A model generated the notes under the pieces. The model was given only the letters and a program-made list of their open reading frames with translations, made no database searches and had not been told where the DNA came from. The translations under genes and the position numbers were made by a program. 64,000 nucleotides of DNA from Morganella morganii. Its GTDB lineage: Bacteria; Pseudomonadota; Gammaproteobacteria; Enterobacterales; Enterobacteriaceae. Below, one piece after another: positions 19,281 to 28,498 of this stretch (position 1 is the stretch's first letter; every line of letters starts with the position of its first letter). The DNA is taken from the NCBI RefSeq assembly GCF_003996855.1, contig NZ_NRQY01000001.1, positions 342,274 through 406,273 on the forward strand. The letters are read 5' to 3'.

Positions 19281-20762
19281 ATGTCTCAGCAAGCAAATCA
19301 AACCGCGGGTGAACAACCGCAGACACTGCGCCGTGAATTAAAGGCGCGCCATCTGGCAATGATTGCTATCGGCGGATCTATCGGTACGGGGCTGTTTGTC
19401 GCCTCCGGTGCCACCGTCGCCCAGGCCGGTCCCGGCGGGGCACTATTAACTTATGCCATTATCGGTCTGATGGTTTATTTTCTGATGACCAGCCTCGGTG
19501 AACTCGCGGCCTATATGCCGGTATCGGGTTCCTTTGCCACCTACGGCGCCAAGTATGTGGATGAAGGCTTCGGTTTCGCACTGGGCTGGAACTACTGGTA
19601 CAACTGGGCGGTCACTATCGCTGTTGACCTGGTGGCGGCACAGCTGGTGATGACCTACTGGTTCCCGGCGGATCAGATCCCGGGCTGGGTCTGGAGTGCG
19701 GCGTTCCTGGCTATTATGTTCCTGCTTAACTTTATCTCTGTAAAAGGGTTCGGTGAGGCGGAATACTGGTTCTCCTTAATTAAGGTCAGTACCGTTATCC
19801 TGTTTATTATTGTCGGTGTGATGATGATCACCGGTATTATGAAAGGCGGGGAGGGTGCAGGCTGGCACAACTGGACTATCGGTGAGGCGCCGTTCAAAGG
19901 CGGGTTTGCCGCGATGATCGGGGTGGCGATGATTGTCGGTTTCTCTTTCCAGGGAACTGAACTTATCGGTATCGCTGCCGGTGAATCCAAAGATCCGGCC
20001 AAAAATATTCCGAAAGCTGTACGTAAAGTGTTCTGGCGTATCCTGCTGTTCTATGTGCTGGCGATTCTGGTGATCAGTCTGATTATCCCGTACACCGACC
20101 CGAACCTGCTGCGTAATGATGAAACCGATATCAGTGTCAGCCCGTTCACCCTGGTCTTTGAACGTGCCGGTCTGCTCTCTGCGGCTGCTGTAATGAATGC
20201 GGTTATTCTGACGGCGGTACTGTCTGCGGGTAACTCCGGGATGTATGCGTCCACCCGTATGCTGTACACTCTGGCGAGATCCGGCAAAGCACCGAAAATG
20301 TTCGGCAAACTGTCCAAAGGCGGTGTGCCGCGTAACGCGCTGATTGCCACAACAGTGATTGCCGCCCTCTGTTTCCTGACATCGATGTTCGGCAACCAGT
20401 CTGTCTATCTGTGGCTGCTGAATGCCTCGGGGATGACCGGCTTTATCGCCTGGCTGGGGATTGCCATCAGTCACTACCGTTTCCGCAGAGGCTATATTAA
20501 GCAGGGTCATGACCTGAACGATCTGCCGTACCGCTCCGGTTTCTTCCCGGTCGGCCCGATTTTCGCCTTTATCCTGTGTCTGACCATTACGCTCGGCCAG
20601 AACTATGAAGCCTTCCTTCAGGATCAGATTGACTGGGTGGGTGTGGTCGCGACGTATATCGGCCTGCCGCTGTTCTTCGCGATCTGGTTTGGTTACAAAA
20701 TTGTTAAGCGCACTAAGTTTGTCCGCTACGGCGAAATGGACTTTCCGGAAAGCCACAAATAA
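19281..20762 (+). CDS. lysP: Lysine-specific permease
   Basis: 493 residues (E. coli LysP 489), APC family with twelve membrane segments; the conserved first helix AIGGSIGTGLFVASGA and the block FSFQGTELIGIAAGESKDP are present. It imports lysine by proton symport; in E. coli it also restrains CadC and is activated by ArgP. Upstream 187 bases hold the promoter but no clear lysine riboswitch. Confidence 0.95.
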   Translation: MSQQANQTAGEQPQTLRRELKARHLAMIAIGGSIGTGLFVASGATVAQAGPGGALLTYAIIGLMVYFLMTSLGELAAYMPVSGSFATYGAKYVDEGFGFALGWNYWYNWAVTIAVDLVAAQLVMTYWFPADQIPGWVWSAAFLAIMFLLNFISVKGFGEAEYWFSLIKVSTVILFIIVGVMMITGIMKGGEGAGWHNWTIGEAPFKGGFAAMIGVAMIVGFSFQGTELIGIAAGESKDPAKNIPKAVRKVFWRILLFYVLAILVISLIIPYTDPNLLRNDETDISVSPFTLVFERAGLLSAAAVMNAVILTAVLSAGNSGMYASTRMLYTLARSGKAPKMFGKLSKGGVPRNALIATTVIAALCFLTSMFGNQSVYLWLLNASGMTGFIAWLGIAISHYRFRRGYIKQGHDLNDLPYRSGFFPVGPIFAFILCLTITLGQNYEAFLQDQIDWVGVVATYIGLPLFFAIWFGYKIVKRTKFVRYGEMDFPESHK

Positions 20763-20802
20763 GGCATATAACCCGGTTTTGTGACAGATAACGTAAATTG
20801 AT

Positions 20803-20836
20803 AAAAAACCTGACTATGTTGGTCAGGTTTTTTTTA
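20803..20836 (+). terminator. Terminator after lysP
   Basis: Stem AAACCTGAC / GTCAGGTTT with loop TATGTTG followed by eight or more T residues. Confidence 0.88.
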
Positions 20837-20990
20837 TGTTTATCGTTACAGGTTTTGCGCGGGCATCATCGGGGTTGAAACTACATTTATTCGTTAAGTC
20901 AGTCGTTTTATCTGCTGATTAAGTGTATTTCCTTTAGATAATCTTTCGATATATCTATAATTCCTGATGATAACGAATATTGTAATGAGG

Positions 20991-21025
20991 AAGATAATTA
21001 TTCCATATTGATAAGAATTCTTATT
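20991..21025 (+). promoter_or_regulatory. Candidate Fur-binding region of the siderophore operon
   Basis: TTGATAAGAATTCTTATT at 21008-21025 is palindromic and fits about 11 of 14 positions of the Fur 7-1-7 motif; a second GATAATTATT lies at 20993. It precedes the iron ABC operon by about 50 bases. Confidence 0.55.
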
Positions 21026-21073
21026 TGCTTTATTGTTAACGCCAATTTCTGACAGATAACAGGAGTCGGTAAC

Positions 21074-22198
21074 GTGAAATTAGTATCTGTAGCAAAAGGG
21101 CTGACCATGAGCCTGGCAGCAGGGGCTGTTCTGATGAGCAGTGCAGCATGGGCAGAAACGGTGGTTGACGCCGCAGGGCGTACAGTGGAAGTACCGGAAA
21201 AAGTGGAGCGCATCCTGTTAGGGGAAGGGCGTATGATCCACGCGGTGGCATTGCTGGAAGGGGATAAACCGCTGGCACGTATTGCAGGCTGGCAGGGTGA
21301 CTTCCGCAAACTCGACCCGCAGTCTTATGCTGTCTACAAAGCTAAATTCCCGGAAATCGACAAAATCCCGCTGATTGGTAATACCACGGCTGACAGCGTC
21401 AGTGCAGAAAAAGTGTTAACCCTCAATCCGGATGTGGCTATTTTTGGTCTGGCCGGTCACGGACCGGGTAAAAACAGCGAACTGGTTGGTCAGCTGGAAA
21501 AAGCGGGCGTGCCGGTTGTATTTGTGGATTTCCGCAACGAACCGCTGAAAAACACCCTGCCGGGCATGCGCGTGCTGGGTAAAGTGCTGCACCGCGAAGA
21601 AAAAGCGAAAGCCTTTGAAGATTTCTATCAGAAACAGATGAAGTTAGTTACGGATGTGACAGACAACATCCCGGAAGACAAAAAACCGACCGTCTTTATT
21701 GATCTCCGCGCCGGTGCCTTCCCTGACTGCTGCGGTACGGCCGGTAACGGTAACCTCGGTAACTTTATCGATGTGGCGGGCGGTAAAAATATCGCCAAAG
21801 ATGTTCTGCCGACTCCGCTGGGCACCATGAACCTGGAAAAAGTGATTGCGGTTGATCCGGATATTTATCTGGTCAGCGGCGCGAAAGCACCGGGCAGTAC
21901 CGATGCGGGTGTTCAGCTGGGTGCGCAGGCCACAGAAGCGGATGCAAAAAACAGCCTGAAAGCGATCACAGAACGTCAGGGTATCAATACGCTGACAGCG
22001 GTGAAAGAAGGGCGTGACTATGCTGTCTGGCACAACTATTATAACTCACCTTATAACGTGATTGCCGCGCAGGTCTTTGCCAAGTGGTTCTATCCGGAGC
22101 AGTTTAAAGATCTTGATCCGAAGAAAACCATGGATGAAATGTACAGTCAGTTCCTGGCTGTCGAGCCAACCGGAACATACTGGGTCAGCGGTAAATAA
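21074..22198 (+). CDS. Periplasmic iron-siderophore binding protein
   Basis: 374 residues, signal peptide cut near Ala27 (SSAAWA). A class III (FepB/BtuF-type) binding protein: DAAGRTVEVPEKVERILL, then NPDVAIFGLAG. A Cys pair at 219-220 in GAFPDCCGTAGNGN is unusual and may matter for ligand or disulfide chemistry. First gene of an operon with a FecCD-type permease (28 bases later) and an ATPase, and a TonB-dependent receptor beyond. It captures a ferric chelate in the periplasm; which one is unknown. Not part of the conserved E. coli order, so probably an accessory acquisition. Confidence 0.85.
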   Translation: MKLVSVAKGLTMSLAAGAVLMSSAAWAETVVDAAGRTVEVPEKVERILLGEGRMIHAVALLEGDKPLARIAGWQGDFRKLDPQSYAVYKAKFPEIDKIPLIGNTTADSVSAEKVLTLNPDVAIFGLAGHGPGKNSELVGQLEKAGVPVVFVDFRNEPLKNTLPGMRVLGKVLHREEKAKAFEDFYQKQMKLVTDVTDNIPEDKKPTVFIDLRAGAFPDCCGTAGNGNLGNFIDVAGGKNIAKDVLPTPLGTMNLEKVIAVDPDIYLVSGAKAPGSTDAGVQLGAQATEADAKNSLKAITERQGINTLTAVKEGRDYAVWHNYYNSPYNVIAAQVFAKWFYPEQFKDLDPKKTMDEMYSQFLAVEPTGTYWVSGK

Positions 22199-22226
22199 TT
22201 TTAAGTAGTCAGCAGGTATTTGAATA

Positions 22227-23324
22227 ATGAGTATTACCACAGAAGCAATGCTACAGACTAAGCCGGAACAGGCAGACGGTGAATTAAGCTGTGATGTGAA
22301 ATCACATTACCGGCGTTTACTGCGCAGGCGGCTGATGTGGATGTTTGCGGTGGTGGCGGTAATACTCTTTACCGTGGTGCTCGATTTCACCATGGGGCCG
22401 TCCGGGCTGACCCTTGATGCACTCTGGCAGACCCTGGTGTCGCCGGAAAGTGTGTCCGCGGGCACCCGTGTGATTGTCTGGGAAATTCGCCTGCCGTATG
22501 CCCTGATGGCAGTGGTGGTCGGTATGTCCCTCGGCCTTGCCGGGGCAGAGATGCAGACAATCCTCAATAACCCGCTGGCAAGTCCGTTTACCCTCGGCGT
22601 CTCCAACGCCGCATCGTTTGGTGCGGCGCTGGCGATAGTCCTCGGGATAGGTATTCCCGGCGTGCCGGATCAGTGGTTTGTCTCCGCGAATGCCTTTATT
22701 TTTGCTTTGTTTTCCGCGCTGATGCTTGACGGCATCACCCGCTGGACACGAGTGGCAACTTCCGGTGTGGTGTTATTTGGTATCGCAATGGTCTTTACCT
22801 TTAACGCACTGGTTTCAATGATGCAGTTTATCGCCACAGAAGACACCTTGCAGGGGCTGGTTTTCTGGACGATGGGCAGCTTGGCGCGCGCCACCTGGGT
22901 GAAACTGGGTGTGATGACGCTGGCCTTTGCTATTCTGCTGCCGATCTCCATGAGTAACTCGTGGAAACTGACCGCACTGCGTCTGGGTGAAGATCGGGCC
23001 GTCAGTTTCGGGATTAATGTCCGCCGTCTGCGTCTCGGTACGCTGCTGCGTATCAGTATCCTGACCGCGCTGGCGGTGGCATTTGTCGGCCCGATTGCCT
23101 TTATCGGCCTGGTCGCGCCGCATATTGCCCGCATGATGTTTGGTGAGGATCACCGGTTCTATCTGCCTGCCAGTGCATTAATCGGGGCGCTGGTACTGTC
23201 GATGGCATCAATTGCCTCGAAAAACCTGATTCCGGGGGTGATTATCCCGGTGGGTATTGTGACATCACTGGTCGGTGTGCCGTTCTTCCTGAGCATGATC
23301 CTGCGTCATAAAGGGAGCATGTAA
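22227..23324 (+). CDS. FecCD-type siderophore ABC permease
   Basis: 365 residues with about ten membrane segments. Typical FecCD blocks are IRLPYALMAVVVGMSLGLAGAEMQ, NPLASPFTLGVSNAASFGAAL, and the cytoplasmic loop VGPIAFIGLVAPHIAR that docks to the ATPase. A hydrophilic N-terminal tail of ~45 residues precedes the first helix. Single permease, so it would work as a homodimer. Its stop is one base before the ATPase start. Confidence 0.92.
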   Translation: MSITTEAMLQTKPEQADGELSCDVKSHYRRLLRRRLMWMFAVVAVILFTVVLDFTMGPSGLTLDALWQTLVSPESVSAGTRVIVWEIRLPYALMAVVVGMSLGLAGAEMQTILNNPLASPFTLGVSNAASFGAALAIVLGIGIPGVPDQWFVSANAFIFALFSALMLDGITRWTRVATSGVVLFGIAMVFTFNALVSMMQFIATEDTLQGLVFWTMGSLARATWVKLGVMTLAFAILLPISMSNSWKLTALRLGEDRAVSFGINVRRLRLGTLLRISILTALAVAFVGPIAFIGLVAPHIARMMFGEDHRFYLPASALIGALVLSMASIASKNLIPGVIIPVGIVTSLVGVPFFLSMILRHKGSM

Positions 23325-23325
23325 G

Positions 23326-24144
23326 ATGGATTTAAATGCAATGTCTGCTCAGAGCGGGTTAGAAATTAAACACTTCAATGCCGGTTATCCGAAACGGAAA
23401 ATCATTGAAGACCTGAATGTTGAACCACTGCCGCGGGGTAAAATCACCGTGCTGCTCGGGCCGAACGGCAGCGGAAAATCCACTCTGCTGCGCTCCCTGG
23501 CCGGGCTGAACAAAGCCAAAGGCCAGTTACTGCTCGATGGCCATGACCTGATGCGGATGAATTTTGCCGAACGCGCGAAGCAGGTGGTTTATCTGCCGCA
23601 GACACTGCCTGCGGGTGTGCATCTGCATGTGCTGGAGTCTGTGATTGTTGCACAGCGGGCATCCGGCGGAGTTTCTGACCGGGACAGTGAGCAGGAAGTG
23701 ATGTCTCTGCTGTCACAATTAGGGATTGAACATCTGGCCCTGCATTATCTGGATCAGTTATCCGGTGGTCAGAAACAATTAGTCGGACTGGCACAATCAT
23801 TAATTCGTCAGCCGGCACTGTTATTACTGGATGAACCGCTAAGTGCACTGGATTTAAATTATCAGTATCACGTTATGGATTTGGTTCGTCGTGAAACACA
23901 ACGCCGGAATATTATTACGGTCGTGGTTGTACATGATATTAATATCGCTCTGCGCCACGGCGATCATATATTAATGCTGAAAGACGGCAATTTAATTGCG
24001 GAAGGTGACCCGGAGTCTGTTATTACCCCGGATAGCCTGGCAACGGTTTATGGCGTGCGCGGTCGTATTGAGCACTGTTCGCAGTCTGTACCGCATGTTG
24101 TGATTGATGGTCTGGTGCCGCGCGCGGTTGCCTCACTGGCATAA
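23326..24144 (+). CDS. Siderophore ABC transporter ATPase (FepC/FhuC type)
   Basis: 272 residues. Walker A is GPNGSGKST, the signature LSGGQKQ, Walker B LLLLDEPLSALD and the switch His in VVVHDIN. It powers uptake through the permease just upstream. The start ATG lies one base after the permease stop, so translation is coupled. About 30 extra residues at the C-terminus follow the core. Confidence 0.93.
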   Translation: MDLNAMSAQSGLEIKHFNAGYPKRKIIEDLNVEPLPRGKITVLLGPNGSGKSTLLRSLAGLNKAKGQLLLDGHDLMRMNFAERAKQVVYLPQTLPAGVHLHVLESVIVAQRASGGVSDRDSEQEVMSLLSQLGIEHLALHYLDQLSGGQKQLVGLAQSLIRQPALLLLDEPLSALDLNYQYHVMDLVRRETQRRNIITVVVVHDINIALRHGDHILMLKDGNLIAEGDPESVITPDSLATVYGVRGRIEHCSQSVPHVVIDGLVPRAVASLA

Positions 24145-24179
24145 TAAAACCGGTTTATATTACATATCATTTTTGTTCT

Positions 24180-24200
24180 CTGCGGAATATATTTCCGCAG
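24180..24200. repeat. Perfect inverted repeat downstream of the ABC operon
   Basis: CTGCGGAAATAT-like palindrome: CTGCGGAA at 24180-24187 against TTCCGCAG at 24193-24200. No T-run follows, so it is not a standard terminator; it might stabilise the ABC mRNA end or bind a regulator. Confidence 0.5.
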
Positions 24201-24438
24201 GGAGTGATTATATGTACGGTGTGAATAAGCTGCTGTACTGATAATACATTGTTTTTGATGAATTGTTTTTTGATAAATCGTTTTTCTGTATAAAAATAAA
24301 TAGCCTTATAAAAGGTGATAATAAAATAATGTCTGATGCCTGAAATGGCAGGGTCATTATTATTAAAAAAGGGATATAAATCCCTGAGAGCAAATGTCGA
24401 TTGTCCATAAATATATTATCTCTTGGAGAATCAAAAGA

Positions 24439-26412
24439 ATGGTTATTTTTTCAAAACGAAAAGTGGCGGTATGTGTTATGGCAGCACTCACCGCGCAGGT
24501 GATGGCTGCTCAGGCTGCAAATAAAGAAGACGTGATTATGGTGACCACCGCATCCGGCTTCCAGCAGAAAATTGAAGATGCTGCGGCAACTATCTCCGTT
24601 GTTTCACGCGAACAACTGGAAGATAAAGCGTACCGTGATGTAACGGATGCCCTGAAAGATGTACCGGGCGTTGTGGTTACCGGCGGCGGCAGTTCTTCTG
24701 ATATCAGTATCCGCGGGATGGACCCGAAATACACCATGATTCTTGTGGACGGGAAACGTATCGCCAGCCGTGAAACGCGCCCTAATAGTGATAACTCCGG
24801 TATTGAGCAGGGATGGTTACCGCCGCTGACTGCGATTGATCGCATTGAAGTGGTGCGCGGACCAATGTCTTCACTGTATGGTTCGGATGCCATGGGCGGG
24901 GTTATCAATATTATCACGCGGAAAGCGCAGGGTGAGTGGCACGCGAGTGTCCGTACCGATGCAACTATTACAGAGAGCAAGGACAGCGGTAATACAGGAC
25001 AGGGCAGTTTCTATGCTGCCGGCCCTCTGGTGGATAACCTGCTGAGCATGAAAGTGAACGGTCAGTATTCTCATCGCGGGGAAGATAACTTCTCGGATGG
25101 CTTTAACCGTCAGATTATGACCAGCGGCGGCGGTACACTGACCCTGATGCCGGATGAACAGAACAGCATCGATTTCGATTTCAAAAAAGATAATCAGCAC
25201 CGTGATTCCCGCTGGGAAAAGAGTGCCTCAGAATCAAGCAAAAAGAAAAAATCCAGTGGTTTCAGCAAGTATGAAATGACGCAATATGCGCTGACTCATG
25301 ACGGTAACTACGATTGGGGCAGCATGAACAGCTATGTTCAGCGCAACGAAACCAAAAACCCGGGCCGTAATATGGAATATTACGACACGATTGCCCGTAA
25401 CCAGACCGTTCTGCCGCTCGGCGACCATATGCTGAGTCTCGGCGGGCAGTATCGTTCTGAGGAGCTGAAAGATAAAGGCAATAAACTGGATGGTAATAAG
25501 CTGGAACGTTACAGCTGGGCTCTGTTTGCAGAGGATGACTGGGCGCTGACCAACGATTTCACTCTGACCGGCGGCCTGCGCATGGATAAGGATGAAAACT
25601 TCGGTACACACTGGACGCCGCGTGTTTATGGCGTATGGCACCTGGATGAGAGCTGGACGGTGAAAGGGGGTGTCTCCACCGGTTATCGTTCACCGGATCT
25701 GCGCCAGGCAACGGCTTCCTGGGGACAGGCAACCGGCGGTGGTAACTCAAATGCAGTTATCTTCGGTAATCCGGATCTGAAACCGGAAAAAAGCGTCACT
25801 GAAGAGATCAGTGTGCTGTGGAACAATCAGGATAACCTCAATATGAGCCTGACTGTCTTCAACACTGAATTTAAAGATAAAATCACAGAAATTCGTCGTT
25901 GTGGTACAGGAACTAACATTACCTGTACTGAAAAAGATCCGGACGGAAACACCTATGTCTTCGTCAGTGACCGTATCAACGTCGATAAAGCGAATATGCG
26001 CGGTGTTGAAGCGATTATGAACTGGCAGATTGTCGATTCTGTTGATCTGACAGCGAACTATACCTTCACTGATTCTGAGCAGAAGAGTGGTGCTTTCAAA
26101 GGCAAGCCGCTGAACAAAACGCCAAAACATATGGCTAACGCCACGCTGAACTGGGAAACCACGCAGGATATCAAAACCTGGAGCCGGATTAACTTCCGCG
26201 GTAAAACCTCGGATTACCTGTCCCGCACCAGCATGAAAACGGGAACCGGTTCGTATGCCACCGTGGATATCGGCGGCAGTTATCAGCTGAATAAAGACCT
26301 GAACTTTGTGGCGGGTGTGTATAACGTACTGGATCGCCGTATTAATACTGAAAATTACGGTGCTACACTCGACGGCCGTCGTTACAACATTGGTCTGAAT
26401 TATAATTTCTGA
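24439..26412 (+). CDS. TonB-dependent siderophore receptor (IrgA/CirA/FepA group)
   Basis: 657 residues from ATG 24439, preceded by GGAGA; earlier in-frame codons to 24394 lack signal-peptide sense. Signal peptide MVIFSKRKVAVCVMAALTAQVMAAQA, TonB-box-like DVIMVTTAS, plug domain with VPGVVVTGGG and SIRGMDPKYTMILVDGKR, RIEVVRGPMSSLYGSDAMGGVINIIT, then a 22-strand type barrel ending in NYNF with terminal Phe. Closest by eye to CirA, IrgA and Proteus IreA, which take catecholate-type iron chelates. Placed directly after the ABC genes, so the four genes form one uptake route across both membranes. Confidence 0.93.
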   Translation: MVIFSKRKVAVCVMAALTAQVMAAQAANKEDVIMVTTASGFQQKIEDAAATISVVSREQLEDKAYRDVTDALKDVPGVVVTGGGSSSDISIRGMDPKYTMILVDGKRIASRETRPNSDNSGIEQGWLPPLTAIDRIEVVRGPMSSLYGSDAMGGVINIITRKAQGEWHASVRTDATITESKDSGNTGQGSFYAAGPLVDNLLSMKVNGQYSHRGEDNFSDGFNRQIMTSGGGTLTLMPDEQNSIDFDFKKDNQHRDSRWEKSASESSKKKKSSGFSKYEMTQYALTHDGNYDWGSMNSYVQRNETKNPGRNMEYYDTIARNQTVLPLGDHMLSLGGQYRSEELKDKGNKLDGNKLERYSWALFAEDDWALTNDFTLTGGLRMDKDENFGTHWTPRVYGVWHLDESWTVKGGVSTGYRSPDLRQATASWGQATGGGNSNAVIFGNPDLKPEKSVTEEISVLWNNQDNLNMSLTVFNTEFKDKITEIRRCGTGTNITCTEKDPDGNTYVFVSDRINVDKANMRGVEAIMNWQIVDSVDLTANYTFTDSEQKSGAFKGKPLNKTPKHMANATLNWETTQDIKTWSRINFRGKTSDYLSRTSMKTGTGSYATVDIGGSYQLNKDLNFVAGVYNVLDRRINTENYGATLDGRRYNIGLNYNF

Positions 26413-26442
26413 TGTAACCATCATTCATTATTATGTGTCTGA

Positions 26443-26478
26443 ACACGGCGCCCTTTCACGGGCGTCGTGTTTTTTTTA
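26443..26478 (+). terminator. Terminator after the receptor gene
   Basis: An 11-bp stem ACACGGCGCCC / GGGCGTCGTGT (one G-T pair) with a six-base loop and an eight-T tail. Confidence 0.9.
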
Positions 26479-26544
26479 TCGCAGGCAGAGTGACTGATAA
26501 ATACACGTTCAGCCGGATTTTTTAACGTTTCGGCTATAAATATT

Positions 26545-26694
26545 CAAAGTTTCGTCACGGAAATTCTGTCGCTAAAGCGGTATAGAAAAAAATTGCCTGA
26601 TAAGGGCGAACAAAGCTTGAAATTTATGACAGAGGGGTGCAGAATGCGCCATCCAAAAAAATAACTGATGCATTTATACGCATCGGTTTTTTTT
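26545..26694 (+). ncRNA. Candidate small RNA or attenuated leader
   Basis: A terminator hairpin (CTGATGC / GCATCGG, loop ATTTATAC) with nine T residues ends at 26694, yet no gene precedes it: the receptor already has its own terminator at 26478. A TATAAAT near 26533 could be a -10. The ~150 bases between have no ORF with a ribosome site. It may be a free small RNA or the terminated form of the plaP leader. The 5' end is a guess. Confidence 0.4.
26663..26694 (+). terminator. Terminator in the receptor-plaP gap
   Basis: Seven-base stem CTGATGC / GCATCGG (one G-T pair), followed by a run of nine T residues. Confidence 0.75.
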
Positions 26695-26795
26695 TGCATT
26701 AAAATATTGTCACCGACAAAAAAAGGGGCCGATAGGCCGGATAACTGTTTACTGAATTACACCGGACGATAAACACCGGTATGAGGATGCGATAA

Positions 26796-27005
26796 ATGGC
26801 GCAATTTTTCACTTTTGCACCTGTGCCAATCGGCGCTGGCTGCTGCAATGACGACTACGGAGCACGGCGCTCCTGTTCAGCACTCCAAACCCCTTCTTAC
26901 TTCACTGCCTACAGGCAGATGCGAAGTCTTCCCGGTAACACGCCATCTGATAGTAGTATCAGTATGATTGTCGGTGTTACGGGGGGATTCGCTCATGTCG
27001 CATAA
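26796..27005 (+). CDS. Candidate 69-residue leader peptide overlapping the plaP start
   Basis: The ATG at 26796 has GAGGA eight bases upstream. The frame reads [20 protein letters not shown] and stays open until TAA at 27003-27005, which lies inside the first codons of plaP (ATG 26995) in another frame. The RNA has two small hairpins inside the ORF: GGAGC/GCTCC near 26858-26872 and CTGCC/GGCAG near 26912-26925. No family is recognised, and there is no signal peptide. The layout resembles translated leaders that control a downstream polyamine or amino acid transporter, which is inference. Confidence 0.4.
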   Translation: MAQFFTFAPVPIGAGCCNDDYGARRSCSALQTPSYFTAYRQMRSLPGNTPSDSSISMIVGVTGGFAHVA

Positions 27006-28372
27006 TTCTGCAATTGATATTGGCCTGAACCGTACAGCTGCCAATAACCGCGTACAACTCGCAAAAACACTGACTCTCGTTCAGGTTGTCATGATGGGGC
27101 TTGCTTACCTGCAACCGATGACCATCTTTGATACCTTCGGGATCGTGTCCGAAATTACCAGCGGTCATGTTGCGACATCTTATGCTATCGCACTGACAGC
27201 CATTCTTTTTACTGCGCTGAGTTACGGAAAACTGGTTAAACGGTTCCCGTCCGCCGGCTCGGCGTATACCTATGCCCAGAAATCCATGAGCCCGCATATC
27301 GGCTTTATGGTCGGCTGGTCATCACTGCTGGACTATCTGTTCATGCCGATGATCAACATTCTGCTGGCAAAAATTTATCTTCAGGCGATTTTTCCGGACT
27401 GTCCGCCATGGATCTTTGTCGCGGGTCTGGTTTTCCTGATGACATTATTTAACCTGCGCGGCATCAATGTCGTGGCAAACCTCAATACCGGGATTGTCGT
27501 GGTACAGGTTGCCGTGATGATTGTGTTTGTCGGTCTGCTGATCCGTGGTGTGTCTGCGGGAGAAGGGGCGGGTACACTGCACTCCTTCCGTCCGTTCGCC
27601 TCCGTTGATGCGGAAATGATCCCGATGATAAGCGGGGCGACGATACTGTGCTTCTCCTTCTTAGGATTTGACGGTATCAGCTCTCTGTCAGAAGAAACAC
27701 CAAATGCCGGAAAAGTAATCCCGAAAGCGATTTTCCTGACCGCTCTGATTGGTGGTCTGATCTTTATTTCGGTGTCTTACTTCCTGCAACTCTATTTCCC
27801 GGATGTGTCCCGTTTCAATAATCCGGAAGAGTCACAACCTGAAATTATGTACATGGTGGCCGGTGCCTTCTTCCAGTCCATCATTCTGGTATTCTCCTGC
27901 GTGACCGTGCTGGCTTCCGGTATGGCGGCACAGGCAGGGGTATCCCGTCTGATGTATGTTATGGGCCGTGACGGCGTTTCCGGAGAAATTCTTCGGCTAC
28001 GTGCATCCGAAATGGCGTACCCCGGCACTGAACGTGCTGCTGGTGGGGGTTCTTGCACTGAGTGCGGTCTGGTTTGACCTGGTCACCGCAACCGCGCTGA
28101 TTAACTTCGGTGCTCTGGTGGCGTTCACTTTCGTCAACCTGTCGGTGATTTCACAGTTTTACATCCGCGAGCGCCGTAACAAGACGCTGGGCGACCAGAT
28201 CAACTACCTGCTGCTGCCGATTATCGGTGCTGCGACAGTCACGGTACTCTGGTTCAACCTTGATGCAAAATCGATGGAATTAGGACTGAGCTGGGGCGCA
28301 TTGGGTCTTATCTATATGTTATGGCTGACCCGCCGTTTCCGCCGCCCGATGCCGCAGATGCCGGAACAGTAA
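26995..28372 (+). pseudogene. plaP: plaP (yeeF), putrescine importer, frameshifted
   Basis: APC-family permease whose first part ([20 protein letters not shown]... [20 protein letters not shown]) matches E. coli PlaP through [11 protein letters not shown]. There the frame is lost near 27,976: the following bases encode [20 protein letters not shown] in the +1 frame, which runs to the normal end at 28372. Comparison with [19 protein letters not shown] indicates two missing bases in the Val-Phe codons. PlaP imports putrescine by proton symport and supports surface motility in E. coli. As written, the product lacks the last third, including several helices. It is close to sbcB as in E. coli. Confidence 0.9.
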
Positions 28373-28397
28373 GTTTTTAAGCAGTTCTTTATCCCGG

Positions 28398-28434
28398 AAA
28401 CGGCGCACAGTTTGATTCTGTGCGCCGTTTTTTT
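28398..28434 (+). terminator. Terminator after plaP
   Basis: A perfect 13-bp stem AAACGGCGCACAG / CTGTGCGCCGTTT followed by Ts. Confidence 0.92.
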
Positions 28435-28498
28435 ATGTGTAATCACGTATAGTAACCTGCTGAAAGTACAGTAAATCATAAAAGATAATAATTAAGGG

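Noticed and set aside
19776..20756. 326-residue antisense ORF opposite lysP
   Set aside because: It is a shadow of the conserved lysP frame and its product (rich in His, Gln, Arg) resembles no protein.
24250..24430. Fur box before the receptor gene
   Set aside because: The region is AT-rich with scattered GATAAT-like hexamers (near 24316 and 24355), but none gives a palindromic match good enough to call.
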